From NCBI RefSeq assembly GCF_900105475.1, contig NZ_LT629777.1, positions 1,054,001 to 1,118,000 on the forward strand: a stretch of DNA of 64,000 nucleotides. Reading direction: 5' to 3'. A program made the translations under genes and the position numbers. The DNA comes from Pseudomonas asplenii. Lineage in GTDB: Bacteria; Pseudomonadota; Gammaproteobacteria; Pseudomonadales; Pseudomonadaceae. How positions within the stretch are numbered: the stretch's first letter is position 1; each line of letters begins with the position of its first letter. A model generated the notes under the pieces. The model saw nothing but the letters and a program-made list of their open reading frames with translations. It searched no databases and was not told the DNA's origin. This document shows, in pieces, positions 1-8,520 of the stretch.

Positions 1-1415
1 GAACCCACACGCCGGAACTACGCATGGTCGGTGCCGGCGCTTTCGACAACCCGCTGCTCAGTTCCCATGTATTCGGCTTTTTCTGCGTTTACTGGATGAG
101 TCTGAGCATGCTCTGCAAACGCCCGCAGACGCTATTGCTGAGCCTGCCGGCGCTGCTGATCATGTTCTGCGCTGTTGTCGCCACCGGTTCGCGAACCCCT
201 CTCGTCGCGCTTACCCTCGCAGCCCTGTGGTTGAGCTTCATCTGCTGGAACCGTCGTTCACTGCTGGTTCTGGGAACGATGCTGGCATGTGGCATCGTAG
301 TCTTCAGCTTTTTTTCCGAAATGCTTTTCGAACGTGGCAACTCGTTCCGCTTCGAACTGTGGCGCATGACCCTGGAGCAGATCGTCCTCCACCCCTGGAT
401 CGGACACGGCTACAACGCCGAGTTGAGCATCGATCCCGGAACCGGCTACAACCTGAGCGAACCCCACAACTTTGCCCTCGGTGTGTTCTTCTATGCGGGG
501 ATAATCGGCTTCCTGCCTTGGGCCTTCATGCTTGGCTGGGGTCTCTTGAGCAGTTGGCGACAACGCGCACAACCACTATTCATCCTGGCCTCCAGCTGGC
601 TGGTATTCGGCATAGGCGCCGGACTTACCGAGGGCGGCGGCACGCTGTCACGTCCTAAAGAACACTGGTATCTGCTCTGGGTACCTCTGGCGCTGATTCT
701 CGCCCTGACCGTAGCTCGCCGCACCTGGCGTCTGCTGGACAGGCACGTACGGGCGCTGGATGCGGCCACCTTTGCGGAACTGACCCGCGACTCTCGAATC
801 ATCGAAGAGGACGGCTTGGGTCCCAAGGTTTTGTGCCTGCAGAACGGAGAATACCTGAAGCTCTTTCGCTCGCGCCGGTTCTACAGTTCCGGCAGTTTCT
901 ATCCACAGTCGGAACGCTTCGCGGTCAACAGCGACCGTTTGCGTGCTATCGGCATTCCGACCCCGGAGATTCTCGACCTTTATCACCTCAACGGTGGCAG
1001 CACCGCCGTGCACTACCAGCCGCTACCAGGCCAGACGCTACGCCAGGTGCTTCAATCGGTAGGATCTGGAGCAGTACGTGAAGCACTGATTGAGCGTTTC
1101 GGCAGCTTTCTGGGGCAACTGCACGAGCGCGGGGTCTATTTCCGCTCGCTGCACCTGGGCAACGTCCTGCTGCTGGAGGATGGTGAGTTCGGCCTGATCG
1201 ACCTGGCTGACATGCGAGTCTACCCCTCACCTCTGAGGCAAGCACTGCGCCAGCGGAACCTGCGTCATATGCAGCGTTACCGCGAGGATCGTGGATGGCT
1301 CTTTGAAGAGCAGCTACCAGCGCTACTCAAGGGTTATGCTTCGACAGCCTCCGATCATTCAGCCACCTGCCTGCGCAAGGAGGCACAACTCCTGACACTG
1401 GCCACCAAGGCCTGA
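1..1415 (+). CDS. waaL: O-antigen ligase fused to a kinase-like domain (5' partial)
   Basis: Joins undecaprenol-linked O-antigen to the lipid A-core on the periplasmic side of the inner membrane. The frame is open from base 3 with no stop, so the true start lies left of the window; the first Met in view is at 24. The first ~240 residues in view are hydrophobic membrane segments with the O-antigen ligase signature GSRTPLVAL and, in a periplasmic loop, EPHNFALGVF. From about residue 260 a soluble kinase-like domain follows (LFRSRRF, then LIDLADMRVY). In PAO1 the ligase (PA4999) and a kinase-like protein (PA4998) are separate as I recall; here they are one chain. The usual catalytic HxD reads FRS (YFRSLHLGNVLL), so kinase activity is doubtful. 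It converges on the O-acetyltransferase gene. Family call is firm; the role of the second domain is inferred. Confidence 0.88.
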   Translation, partial: THTPELRMVGAGAFDNPLLSSHVFGFFCVYWMSLSMLCKRPQTLLLSLPALLIMFCAVVATGSRTPLVALTLAALWLSFICWNRRSLLVLGTMLACGIVVFSFFSEMLFERGNSFRFELWRMTLEQIVLHPWIGHGYNAELSIDPGTGYNLSEPHNFALGVFFYAGIIGFLPWAFMLGWGLLSSWRQRAQPLFILASSWLVFGIGAGLTEGGGTLSRPKEHWYLLWVPLALILALTVARRTWRLLDRHVRALDAATFAELTRDSRIIEEDGLGPKVLCLQNGEYLKLFRSRRFYSSGSFYPQSERFAVNSDRLRAIGIPTPEILDLYHLNGGSTAVHYQPLPGQTLRQVLQSVGSGAVREALIERFGSFLGQLHERGVYFRSLHLGNVLLLEDGEFGLIDLADMRVYPSPLRQALRQRNLRHMQRYREDRGWLFEEQLPALLKGYASTASDHSATCLRKEAQLLTLATKA

Positions 1416-1464
1416 TGGGCTCTCGACGCAGCACCGCCCAGGGTGCTGCGACTGCTTGCGCAAA

Positions 1465-2085
1465 TCAGCACTGGCGTTGCCGGGCGTACGCCAGAAATCC
1501 TTCGATATCTTCGCTGCACAGCTTGTCGGCCAAACCGTACAGCTCTTCTTGCGGCCAATCCCACCAGGCACTGGCCAGCAAGGCCTGACGCTGCTCCTCG
1601 GGAAAACGCCAGCGCAGGAAGCGAGCCGGATTCCCCCCCACCACCGCATAAGGCTCCACGTCACGGGTCACCAGGGCACCCGCCGCAATGATCGCTCCGG
1701 TTCCCACTGTGACGCCGGACAACAGCGTGCAGTTGGAGCACAACCACACATCGTTGCCAATCGTCACGTCCCCATGAGTGCCGCTGTAGCCGCTGATATG
1801 CGAGGCCTGCGAAACCATGGCAGGGAACGGAAAGGTTGTCACCCAGTCGGCGCGATGATGACCTCCGAGAAAGATCTGCACCCCTTCGGCAATAGAGCAA
1901 TAGGCACCTATATTCAGGGTCGAACCTTCCTGCCAGTCATGGACCTGAGGCAAGCCATAACTTCCCTGACCAAAGCCATAATCGGGATAACGCTGCTTGA
2001 AACGAACAGCTCCACGCTCGATCTTCGGCAACTTGCGGATCGCCCGCTTGGCCCGCTTTTCGAAAAACCGCTGAATCCAGCCCAT
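1465..2085 (-). CDS. CatB-like hexapeptide O-acetyltransferase
   Basis: Predicted to transfer acetyl from acetyl-CoA to a sugar hydroxyl, probably on LPS core or O-antigen. The 206 residues form a left-handed beta-helix of hexapeptide repeats typical of the CatB/xenobiotic acetyltransferase family: [17 protein letters not shown] near residue 60, HHRADW with the likely catalytic His, then [19 protein letters not shown] near 110 and [11 protein letters not shown] near 155. No transmembrane segment is seen. It is the last gene of the leftward group after wapR, which stops 14 bases upstream, so it is probably co-transcribed. It has no counterpart at this spot in PAO1 as I recall it, which suggests a strain-specific decoration. 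The acceptor is unknown. Confidence 0.85.
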   Translation of the reverse strand: MGWIQRFFEKRAKRAIRKLPKIERGAVRFKQRYPDYGFGQGSYGLPQVHDWQEGSTLNIGAYCSIAEGVQIFLGGHHRADWVTTFPFPAMVSQASHISGYSGTHGDVTIGNDVWLCSNCTLLSGVTVGTGAIIAAGALVTRDVEPYAVVGGNPARFLRWRFPEEQRQALLASAWWDWPQEELYGLADKLCSEDIEGFLAYARQRQC

Positions 2086-2099
2086 ACCTCAAGCTCCGC

Positions 2100-2984
2100 T
2101 CAATTTTTTTCCAGCGGGGAAAAGTACAACCGTGCCAGAGCCTTCCAGGTTTTCCCCGTCCAGGCCCTGAACGGGATCTGCGCCAACAGCTCGCGAGCCA
2201 GCTTGCGATCACGGTTGGAGGTTTTCAGGAACATCGAGTTGAGGAACTTGTAACGTACTTGTTCATACAGTGGATGATCGCTGAACAACGCATAGGTGCG
2301 CAGGATACTGTCGATCATGAAACGGTGATTCTTGTAGGAGTTGGTCGCGTGCTTGCGATAACGCGCCATCAGCACACCAAGCCCATCGATAAAGTAACCG
2401 GCACGGGTGATCTTCAGCTCGATCAGCAAGTCCTCAAGCCGGATCTGCGGGTCGAACCCGCCGACCTTATTCAGCGCCTCGCGACGGATGAGCAAGGTGG
2501 GCGCTGGCGGATAAGGCTTGCGCTCAAGGAACATATCGTCGAAATCCAGACGGCGAAACGGCACGTCACGACGCTGGCGCTTCTCCGGGAAGAGATTGCC
2601 CTCGGAGTCGATCAATTCGATGTTGCCCGCACAGATCCCCACCTCGGGCTTGCCATCCATGTGGGCGACCTGAATGGCGATGCGCTCGGGCAGCATGATG
2701 TCATCGGAACCAAATGGCGCAATCAGACTGCCATGGGAACGCGCAATCGCACCGTTGAGCGTGTTGGTCAGGCCCTGGTTCTTCTGGACCTGAAAATCGA
2801 AACCATGCTCCGCCTGCAGACGACGAATACGTTCGACGCTGTCATCGGTGGAGCCGTCATCGACCACCAGCAACTCGATGTTCGGATAAGTCTGGTTGAG
2901 CACACTGAGAATACTCTGCTCAATGTAGGGACCGTGGTTGTACGAGGCGATAATCACCGTCACCAGGGGCTGGGCGTCTGTCAT
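2100..2984 (-). CDS. wapR: Family 2 glycosyltransferase, WapR-like rhamnosyltransferase
   Basis: In P. aeruginosa WapR adds the alpha-1,3-L-rhamnose that accepts O-antigen on the core; this is the likely job here. The 294 residues start with a GT-A fold: TVIIASYNHG at 9-18, nucleotide-binding VDDGSTDDS at 41-49 and the metal-binding region FGSDD at 91-95. No membrane segment is obvious, so it acts at the cytoplasmic face. Its ATG overlaps the stop of the upstream ssg gene by four bases (ATGA), which shows translational coupling. Assignment rests on family plus position between ssg and the ligase gene; rhamnose specificity is inferred. Confidence 0.82.
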   Translation of the reverse strand: MTDAQPLVTVIIASYNHGPYIEQSILSVLNQTYPNIELLVVDDGSTDDSVERIRRLQAEHGFDFQVQKNQGLTNTLNGAIARSHGSLIAPFGSDDIMLPERIAIQVAHMDGKPEVGICAGNIELIDSEGNLFPEKRQRRDVPFRRLDFDDMFLERKPYPPAPTLLIRREALNKVGGFDPQIRLEDLLIELKITRAGYFIDGLGVLMARYRKHATNSYKNHRFMIDSILRTYALFSDHPLYEQVRYKFLNSMFLKTSNRDRKLARELLAQIPFRAWTGKTWKALARLYFSPLEKN

Positions 2985-4135
2985 GGATATTCCTTACCAG
3001 CCTGAGCCAGGCCTGATTCAATCAACTCCAGGTATTGCTGACGGAATACCTCGATATCGTGTTGATCCTGCAGATAGCGATAGCTCTGTTCGCCCTTGGC
3101 CCGCAGAGCCTCGTCCGACAGACCGAGGTAGTTGTCCAGGGCTGCCTTCAGGGCCGGTACATTGGCCGGCTCCACCGCCAGGCCATCGGCGCCCTGAATC
3201 AGTGGCAACATGGCCGGAACACTGGATGCGATGACCGGCAAGTGCCCGCTCATCCCCTCCAGCAGTGCCAAGCCAAGGCCCTCGGCGAGGGAAGGCATGG
3301 TCCAGACATCGAAGGCACGTACATACTGCAAGGCGTTCTCACGAAAACCGAGCAGGTGGGCGCGTCCCTCAAGACCGAGGCGGTCGATCTCCTCTCGCAA
3401 ACGTGCCTCCTCGCGACCGGCACCGATAATCACCAACTGGGTGTCGGGATATTTGTCCTTGAGAGCGGCAAAGGCCTGCAGCAGGTAAGTGTGCCCCTTG
3501 ACCGGCACCAGGCGCCCCAGCGCACCGACCAGACGCGCCGACGGTGACAGCCCCAATAACTCGCGGGCCCGTTCGCGCGAATGCTGCAGACCCTCGGCCT
3601 GCTGGATATCGATTGCGTTGGTGATCGCATAGGTGTTGGCGTCGGTGAAACCACAGCGGCAGTCCAGCAGATACTGCTTCACTGCAGGCGAAACACCAAC
3701 GAAACGCCAACTCTTGTCGATCAGACTCTGGGCCTGCCGACGCCGATAGAACCGGTCATACTCGCCAAAACCGTGGGAGATACCGATACACAGGGGAATC
3801 TTCAACCAGCGGTTGAGTTGCAACAACATGTTGACCGGCTTGAAGCGATTGCACACCACTACATCAAATTGCTCCCGACGGCAGAATTTGTACAATTGCC
3901 ACATGGCCCTGAGGCGCATGCCTTTAAGGGAGCTGTCGGAGAACTCGAAGTAGACGGAGTGATCAGCCCGGCTCACGGCCTCGCCCTGACCGGGGCGTCC
4001 ACGCAGGAACGCCGCCGTAACCTCGAAGCGCTCGACAGGCAGGGCCTTGACGATCTGTTCTGCCAAGTCGGCAAAATCGTGCGACTTGACGTTATAGTCC
4101 GGCTGCAGTTGCAGGACCTTGAAACGTTGACTCAT
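2981..4135 (-). CDS. ssg: Family 4 glycosyltransferase, Ssg-like
   Basis: Ssg (PA5001) is a cell-surface-sugar glycosyltransferase needed for complete core and O-antigen and affecting phage sensitivity and attachment in pseudomonads. The 384-residue protein has the GT-B fold: an N-terminal acceptor half (HGFGEYDRFYRRRQ near 115-130) and a C-terminal donor half with LGRLVPVKGHTYLLQAF and the GT4 EX7E-type motif SLAEGLGLALLEG. It lies inside the leftward group, overlapping the DUF6625 gene upstream and wapR downstream by four bases each. The exact sugar added is not decided by the sequence. Confidence 0.82.
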   Translation of the reverse strand: MSQRFKVLQLQPDYNVKSHDFADLAEQIVKALPVERFEVTAAFLRGRPGQGEAVSRADHSVYFEFSDSSLKGMRLRAMWQLYKFCRREQFDVVVCNRFKPVNMLLQLNRWLKIPLCIGISHGFGEYDRFYRRRQAQSLIDKSWRFVGVSPAVKQYLLDCRCGFTDANTYAITNAIDIQQAEGLQHSRERARELLGLSPSARLVGALGRLVPVKGHTYLLQAFAALKDKYPDTQLVIIGAGREEARLREEIDRLGLEGRAHLLGFRENALQYVRAFDVWTMPSLAEGLGLALLEGMSGHLPVIASSVPAMLPLIQGADGLAVEPANVPALKAALDNYLGLSDEALRAKGEQSYRYLQDQHDIEVFRQQYLELIESGLAQAGKEYP

Positions 4136-5016
4136 AAATCTCCCCGCTGAAACCCTGTCGCATCAATGGTCCACGCCAACTCCCGAGCCAGCAACTGGAG
4201 TTGCCCGGGATCGGTTTCAGGTAGCCTGGACCACTCATTGCGCTTCCAGCACACAAAGTGAAAATATGGAAAGGAGCGATCACCATCTCGATCGTTGGTC
4301 AGGCGACCGTTACGCCAGTGCCAGCGATGCGGAAAATCACAAGTCCCATCGTGCCATTTGATCACGCCACCAGGCGTGCTGAAGCACTCGGTGAATTCAC
4401 TGCGCCGCCGCCAGGGATTGAATTTACCCACCAGATTGAACAGCGGCTTGGGGAAGTTCTTTCGCCACAGGAAAATACGACTGAATGCACCCTCATCCAG
4501 CGCATGATGCTCGTGATCGGTAAAACGTTCGCGCCAGCTCTTGATCCGCATGAAGACCTCACGTTTGCGCTTGGTATTACGCATCAGGCATAAATGTCCC
4601 GCGACCCGCCTTTCGTGAGTGGAAAACAAATCGTAACCGGCCAGGCGCTCGGCGGTGAAATACTCGCGCAAGTTGCCGTATACCAGGTCAATGTCGCCAA
4701 ACGCCCAGAAGTCATAGCCTTCCAGCCGGTCAGCATGGATATAACCCAGAGCTGGTTTGATATCACAGAGTTTGTAGGCCGCCTTGGGTGCAAAATCGAT
4801 CTCGAGTCGACGTGAAACATGCTGGCAATAATCGCCAAAACTCATACTCTCGATAGTGACATTGGGCGGCGTGTTCTCCGGTATCCCGCAATCGCTGAAC
4901 AGCAGCCAGTCGATGTCCGGATTGTGCCGGCAGCTTTCCAGAAAGAACGGCATCCAGAATGGCCAGGACCCAAAGTACGGAATAATGAAAAGAATACGCG
5001 GGATTGGATCAGCCAT
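4132..5016 (-). CDS. DUF6625-type putative glycosyltransferase
   Basis: Probable sugar transferase of unknown specificity in LPS assembly. The 294 residues resemble the DUF6625 family: FIIPYFGSWPFWMPFFLES near the start, APKAAYKLCDIKPALGYI near 75-95, then the putative metal-binding FGDIDLVYGNL near 107-117, which reads like the DxD of GT-A enzymes. The C-terminal third is rich in Trp, Arg and His. It starts 57 bases after the dnpA stop and overlaps ssg by four bases, so it is coupled to ssg and wapR. I do not recall a PAO1 equivalent between PA5001 and PA5002, so this looks like a group-specific core gene. The enzymatic role is inferred from motif and context only. Confidence 0.7.
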   Translation of the reverse strand: MADPIPRILFIIPYFGSWPFWMPFFLESCRHNPDIDWLLFSDCGIPENTPPNVTIESMSFGDYCQHVSRRLEIDFAPKAAYKLCDIKPALGYIHADRLEGYDFWAFGDIDLVYGNLREYFTAERLAGYDLFSTHERRVAGHLCLMRNTKRKREVFMRIKSWRERFTDHEHHALDEGAFSRIFLWRKNFPKPLFNLVGKFNPWRRRSEFTECFSTPGGVIKWHDGTCDFPHRWHWRNGRLTNDRDGDRSFPYFHFVCWKRNEWSRLPETDPGQLQLLARELAWTIDATGFQRGDL

Positions 5017-5073
5017 TGATAACTCACTGTAGGTTTCTGTAACGCCAGGGCAATACTATGCCTGGGGACGGAG

Positions 5074-6483
5074 CTACCAACGCTTGAGCAACCAGAACAG
5101 CTCATGCCGCCTGACTGCCTTGCGAAAGAACTCGTTCTCGCCGTAGGGGGATTGTACCCTACGAGCCAGAAGCCACTGTATCGAACGGCGCAGCCGACGC
5201 TTTAACGGCGCACGCGGCTGCAGGTCATGCATCATGCCCAACGCCATGGCCTTGTCGCGTTGTTGCTCCAGAGACAGTGACAAGCAGTAGGGTTGCATTG
5301 GTTGCGCATCGAAGACCGGCGGCAGGGCGACACCTGCTCCCGAATCGCCCATGGGCCAGCGGTCGTTGTCATGCAGGTGGTTGGCATACCCCAACAACGT
5401 CGTCGGCTGCCATTCCAGCCCCTCCAAAGCCTCCATCACCGCAGCCTGGGCACAGATATGATCCGGGTGCGGATCGAGAGAGGCATGCGGCAACACAATC
5501 ATCTGCGGTCGAGCACGACTCAGCAGTTCGCGCAGGTCGGCCAGCAGATTGTTCCAACTGGGCACGCCATCCCGGTCGGCCGGCAAGGCGAACGGATTGA
5601 ATTGGCGAAACAGGCGGATATCCTCCAGCTCGGCCTCGCGGGACGCCACTGGCTGGTCTGGCGCAGCCTGCATGGCTGGCAGTTGCAGGCAGAAGTAACC
5701 GAGCTGCACGCAATGAGCCTGCGACACACCGGCCCAGCGCGGCACCGCGATGCTGTCCCAGGCCCGCAGCCGGCCCTTGAGCCGCGCAGCCTCGGCACGG
5801 GGCAGCCCCATCGCCTGGTAGTGCTTGGCCTCGATTTCACCTGCGGTCAGGGTCACGATCCAGGTTTCGTCGGCTTGACTGTACAAACCGTAGGCGGCCA
5901 GCTCGGCATCGTCGGCATGGGGAGCAATCACCATCACTCGCTGTCGACGCAGGTCCGGTTGACGGAACACCCACAGGACCGGCTCACCGAGCCAGCGACA
6001 GAAACGCCCGCGCAAGCGCAATGAACCCGCGACCAATGCCGGGGCGAAGCCGCCGAGGTTGAGGTAACGCAAACCATTGACGCCGCGCTCGAAGGTCTGG
6101 CGGTCGGTCGATTGCGCCCCCTGGATTTCAATGACCGGATCGAGGAAACGTCCCAGCCAACGGCTCTTGAGTCTGATCGCCAGGATCAGGGTTTCATCGC
6201 CGGCCAGCTCCACAAGCCCGTCCAGCTTCAACAAGCCACCTTCCAAACGAGCCGCGATCTGTTCACTGCCCTCGGGAAAGGCATATTGATAGTCGTCGCC
6301 CGGCGCGTAGAACAGGTGATCGGCAAACCAGGCTTCATGGGCAACCCAGGCCAACAGAGCGAGTACCGGCGGCAACCACCAGGCCAGCAGCACGCCGACT
6401 GCGACCAGCAGAACCAGACCCATCAACAGCGCCAGGCGCTTGTTACGTCGGTGACGCTTTAGCAACTGCTGTTTACGACTCAT
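5074..6483 (-). CDS. dnpA: PIG-L family de-N-acetylase DnpA
   Basis: In P. aeruginosa, DnpA (PA5002) is a putative LPS-core de-N-acetylase linked to antibiotic persistence. The 469 residues open with a basic stretch (MSRKQQLLKRHRRNKR) and a membrane anchor near 17-42. The LmbE/PIG-L metal-binding motif reads IAPHADDAELAAYG and the second metal site LPHASLDPHPDH. The frame is open for 41 more codons upstream, but that part overlaps mig-14 out of frame. The ATG at 6483 matches the usual family N-terminus and overlaps the stop of a five-codon mini-frame, so I chose it. It follows mig-14 in the operon. Confidence 0.85.
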   Translation of the reverse strand: MSRKQQLLKRHRRNKRLALLMGLVLLVAVGVLLAWWLPPVLALLAWVAHEAWFADHLFYAPGDDYQYAFPEGSEQIAARLEGGLLKLDGLVELAGDETLILAIRLKSRWLGRFLDPVIEIQGAQSTDRQTFERGVNGLRYLNLGGFAPALVAGSLRLRGRFCRWLGEPVLWVFRQPDLRRQRVMVIAPHADDAELAAYGLYSQADETWIVTLTAGEIEAKHYQAMGLPRAEAARLKGRLRAWDSIAVPRWAGVSQAHCVQLGYFCLQLPAMQAAPDQPVASREAELEDIRLFRQFNPFALPADRDGVPSWNNLLADLRELLSRARPQMIVLPHASLDPHPDHICAQAAVMEALEGLEWQPTTLLGYANHLHDNDRWPMGDSGAGVALPPVFDAQPMQPYCLSLSLEQQRDKAMALGMMHDLQPRAPLKRRLRRSIQWLLARRVQSPYGENEFFRKAVRRHELFWLLKRW

Positions 6484-6497
6484 ACCTTGAGGCTCAT
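6480..6497 (-). other. Five-codon mini-cistron created by a 14-bp tandem duplication
   Basis: Between mig-14 and dnpA the minus strand carries TCAAGGTATGAGCC (6504-6491) directly followed by TCAAGGTATGAGTC (6490-6477). The copies differ at one base. Each contains ATGA. The first ATG (6497) overlaps the mig-14 stop, opens the frame MSLKV, and ends in a TGA that overlaps the dnpA ATG (6483). Two successive ATGA couplings therefore link the genes. This is seen directly; an effect on dnpA translation is inferred. Confidence 0.6.
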
Positions 6498-7390
6498 ACC
6501 TTGAATACTGGCACGGGGTTGCACCAACGATCCTTGTACTCACGGTCCGCGCGTCCGAACGAAAAGCGCAGCGCCTTGCCCAGCGCCCGAGCATCTTCCC
6601 AGGCACTCTGAGTATTAAGGAAGCTCAGCACGCTGCCGGGGCTGAATGCACGAGTTTCGGGATCGACACCGCCATTGATGTACTCGATGCTGATCCACTC
6701 GGGCGCCTCGACGCGGTAGATCAACTGCACGGCGATCGGCGCATCATTGAGGAAGATCACCGAGCCGATCAGAAACTCGCGCAGCAGCTCGACGACCTCG
6801 GCCATGCGTGCAGCGCCGGTCGCGGCGAAACCCCAGCGGCGCTGAAAAAGGTCGCAATAGATCGCCGCCAGTTCGGCACTGGAAAACTCGGTCACCGGCC
6901 GTACCGCACCTCCTGCCTCTTCAAGCAGACGCAGTTCACGGCGCTGGTTATAGCGGAACTTCTTCGACAGATCTTCTGGCGAGCGAGCCATTGCCAACTG
7001 TTCGGCTTGCGCATGCAGGCCGCTGAAACGGCTAGCGTTCAACTCGGACAGATAACGACCCCGATGGCGCAGAGGCGCCAGCGCGCCTACCGCCGCAGGC
7101 AGAATCAGCTCGGCATTGCCCAGATCAAACAGGCCCTTCTTGCCCTGACGCTTGAGCACGTCCTTGGACAGCGCCAGATCACGCCCCCAAGTCGGGATCG
7201 CGGCTTTAAGTTCACCGCCCTGCTCGAAAGCCAGGTAGCGCACCGCAATGCCGGCCAAGCCAGCCAAACGCTCGACTACCAACGGGTGCGTCGCAACGCT
7301 GCCGCCGAAACGCTGCCAGGCTTCGTTGTAGGTCGCGGCATCCACCACCGACCAGCCACGCTCGCGCCAACCCTGGAATAGGTTGAGCAT
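6494..7390 (-). CDS. mig-14: Mig-14 family protein
   Basis: Mig-14 proteins give resistance to cationic antimicrobial peptides in Salmonella and are linked to the LPS core locus in pseudomonads (PA5003). The biochemical activity is not settled; the fold resembles GNAT/FemX-type acyltransferases. The 298 residues match the usual full length. Features in view: AFEQGGELKAAIPTWGRDL near 75, KKFRYNQRRELRLLEEAGG near 145 and WISIEYINGGVDPETR near 235, with SFGRADREYKDRWCNP at the C-terminus. It has no signal peptide. Its ATG overlaps the wapH stop by one base (TGATG). Next downstream is dnpA. Confidence 0.85.
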   Translation of the reverse strand: MLNLFQGWRERGWSVVDAATYNEAWQRFGGSVATHPLVVERLAGLAGIAVRYLAFEQGGELKAAIPTWGRDLALSKDVLKRQGKKGLFDLGNAELILPAAVGALAPLRHRGRYLSELNASRFSGLHAQAEQLAMARSPEDLSKKFRYNQRRELRLLEEAGGAVRPVTEFSSAELAAIYCDLFQRRWGFAATGAARMAEVVELLREFLIGSVIFLNDAPIAVQLIYRVEAPEWISIEYINGGVDPETRAFSPGSVLSFLNTQSAWEDARALGKALRFSFGRADREYKDRWCNPVPVFKV

Positions 7391-8520
7391 CAGGCCTCCG
7401 CTACCAGGTCGGTGACATGCGGCAGGTGCCAGAAGTTCTCGCGGACCGCTTCGTCCGAGAACCGCTCATGCAGCCGCGCCAGCATCCGTTCAGCGCAGGA
7501 CGCACGCTGCTCGTCGTCCAGCGCAGCCAGGTGTTGAAGCCCTTGGGCCAGATGCTCGACATCGCCGAGCGGGAAAAGGATCCCCACGCCTTCGACTACT
7601 TCCTTTGCGCCACCACAGGCGGTAGCCAACAACGGTCGACCGGCAGCCATGGCTTCGAGCAGTACCATACCGAACGGCTCGTGATCGGAACTCAGCGCAA
7701 ACACGTCGAAGCCACGAAAATAACGTCGCGCGTCCGGGACCTGGCCGAGGAACAACACATGCTCGGCAATCCCAAGTTCAACGGCCAATGCCTTCAAGTT
7801 CTGCTCCAGGCGTCCCGTCCCGAGAATCGCCAACCGGCTGTTGTTCGGCAGACGTTCCAGCGCCTGGGCAAATCCACGAATCAGGGTTGCCTGGTCCTTG
7901 TCCGGATGCAGTCGGCCGACATTGCCGACAATCCAGGCATCGGCCGGCAAGCCAAGGGCCGCACGTGCTTCAGTCGTCGAGAGCTGCGAGGCTTGCAGCG
8001 CATCGATGTCGATGCGGTTATAGAGTGTACGAATCCGCTCGGTTGGCCACTTCGGCAAACACTGGCGCATGTCGTCACGCACGGCATCGGAGACACCGAG
8101 CAAGCTCAGGCGCTTGCGAAATAGATGAGCGAACAGCTTACGACTACCACGAGCATAATCACCAAACGCATGGTGCACACCGATAACCGGCAGCGCCGTT
8201 CCGAGCAAGGCGATATAGATCGGTTTGAAACGATGGGCGATGCAGAAGCTGAAGTCGCGCGAGGTAGCAATCTTGCGCAGATCGCCGATAGCGCCGAGTT
8301 TGAGACCACGAATCGCCTTGGAACTGTACTCCATGAACAGCACTTCATCCGAAGCACAGCCAGCGGCGACCTCCGCATCGGCGACCCCGGTGAGAAACAC
8401 CGTGGTCACGCGGTAGCCGGTACCCCGGAACAGGCTGGCGTACTGACGGGCACAATCGAGAAACGGCCCGTCATACCCATGACAGAACTGCAGCACATGG
8501 CGCTCAGCCGAGCGTGTCAT
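7390..8520 (-). CDS. wapH: Family 4 glycosyltransferase WapH
   Basis: WapH (PA5004) is a glucosyltransferase of the outer core. About 376 residues form a GT-B fold: HGYDGPFLDCARQYASLF near the start, VHHAFGDYARGSRKLFAHL in the N-terminal half, GNVGRLHPDKDQATLIRGFA opening the donor half, and the GT4 motif SSDHEPFGMVLLEAMAAG near the C-terminus. Start choice is uncertain. The frame is open from a TTG at 8547, with ATG codons at 8526 and 8520. I take 8520 because it is preceded by GGCGCGG at a workable distance and overlaps wapO by only 17 bases. It is overlapped by one base by mig-14. Confidence 0.83.
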   Translation of the reverse strand: MTRSAERHVLQFCHGYDGPFLDCARQYASLFRGTGYRVTTVFLTGVADAEVAAGCASDEVLFMEYSSKAIRGLKLGAIGDLRKIATSRDFSFCIAHRFKPIYIALLGTALPVIGVHHAFGDYARGSRKLFAHLFRKRLSLLGVSDAVRDDMRQCLPKWPTERIRTLYNRIDIDALQASQLSTTEARAALGLPADAWIVGNVGRLHPDKDQATLIRGFAQALERLPNNSRLAILGTGRLEQNLKALAVELGIAEHVLFLGQVPDARRYFRGFDVFALSSDHEPFGMVLLEAMAAGRPLLATACGGAKEVVEGVGILFPLGDVEHLAQGLQHLAALDDEQRASCAERMLARLHERFSDEAVRENFWHLPHVTDLVAEA

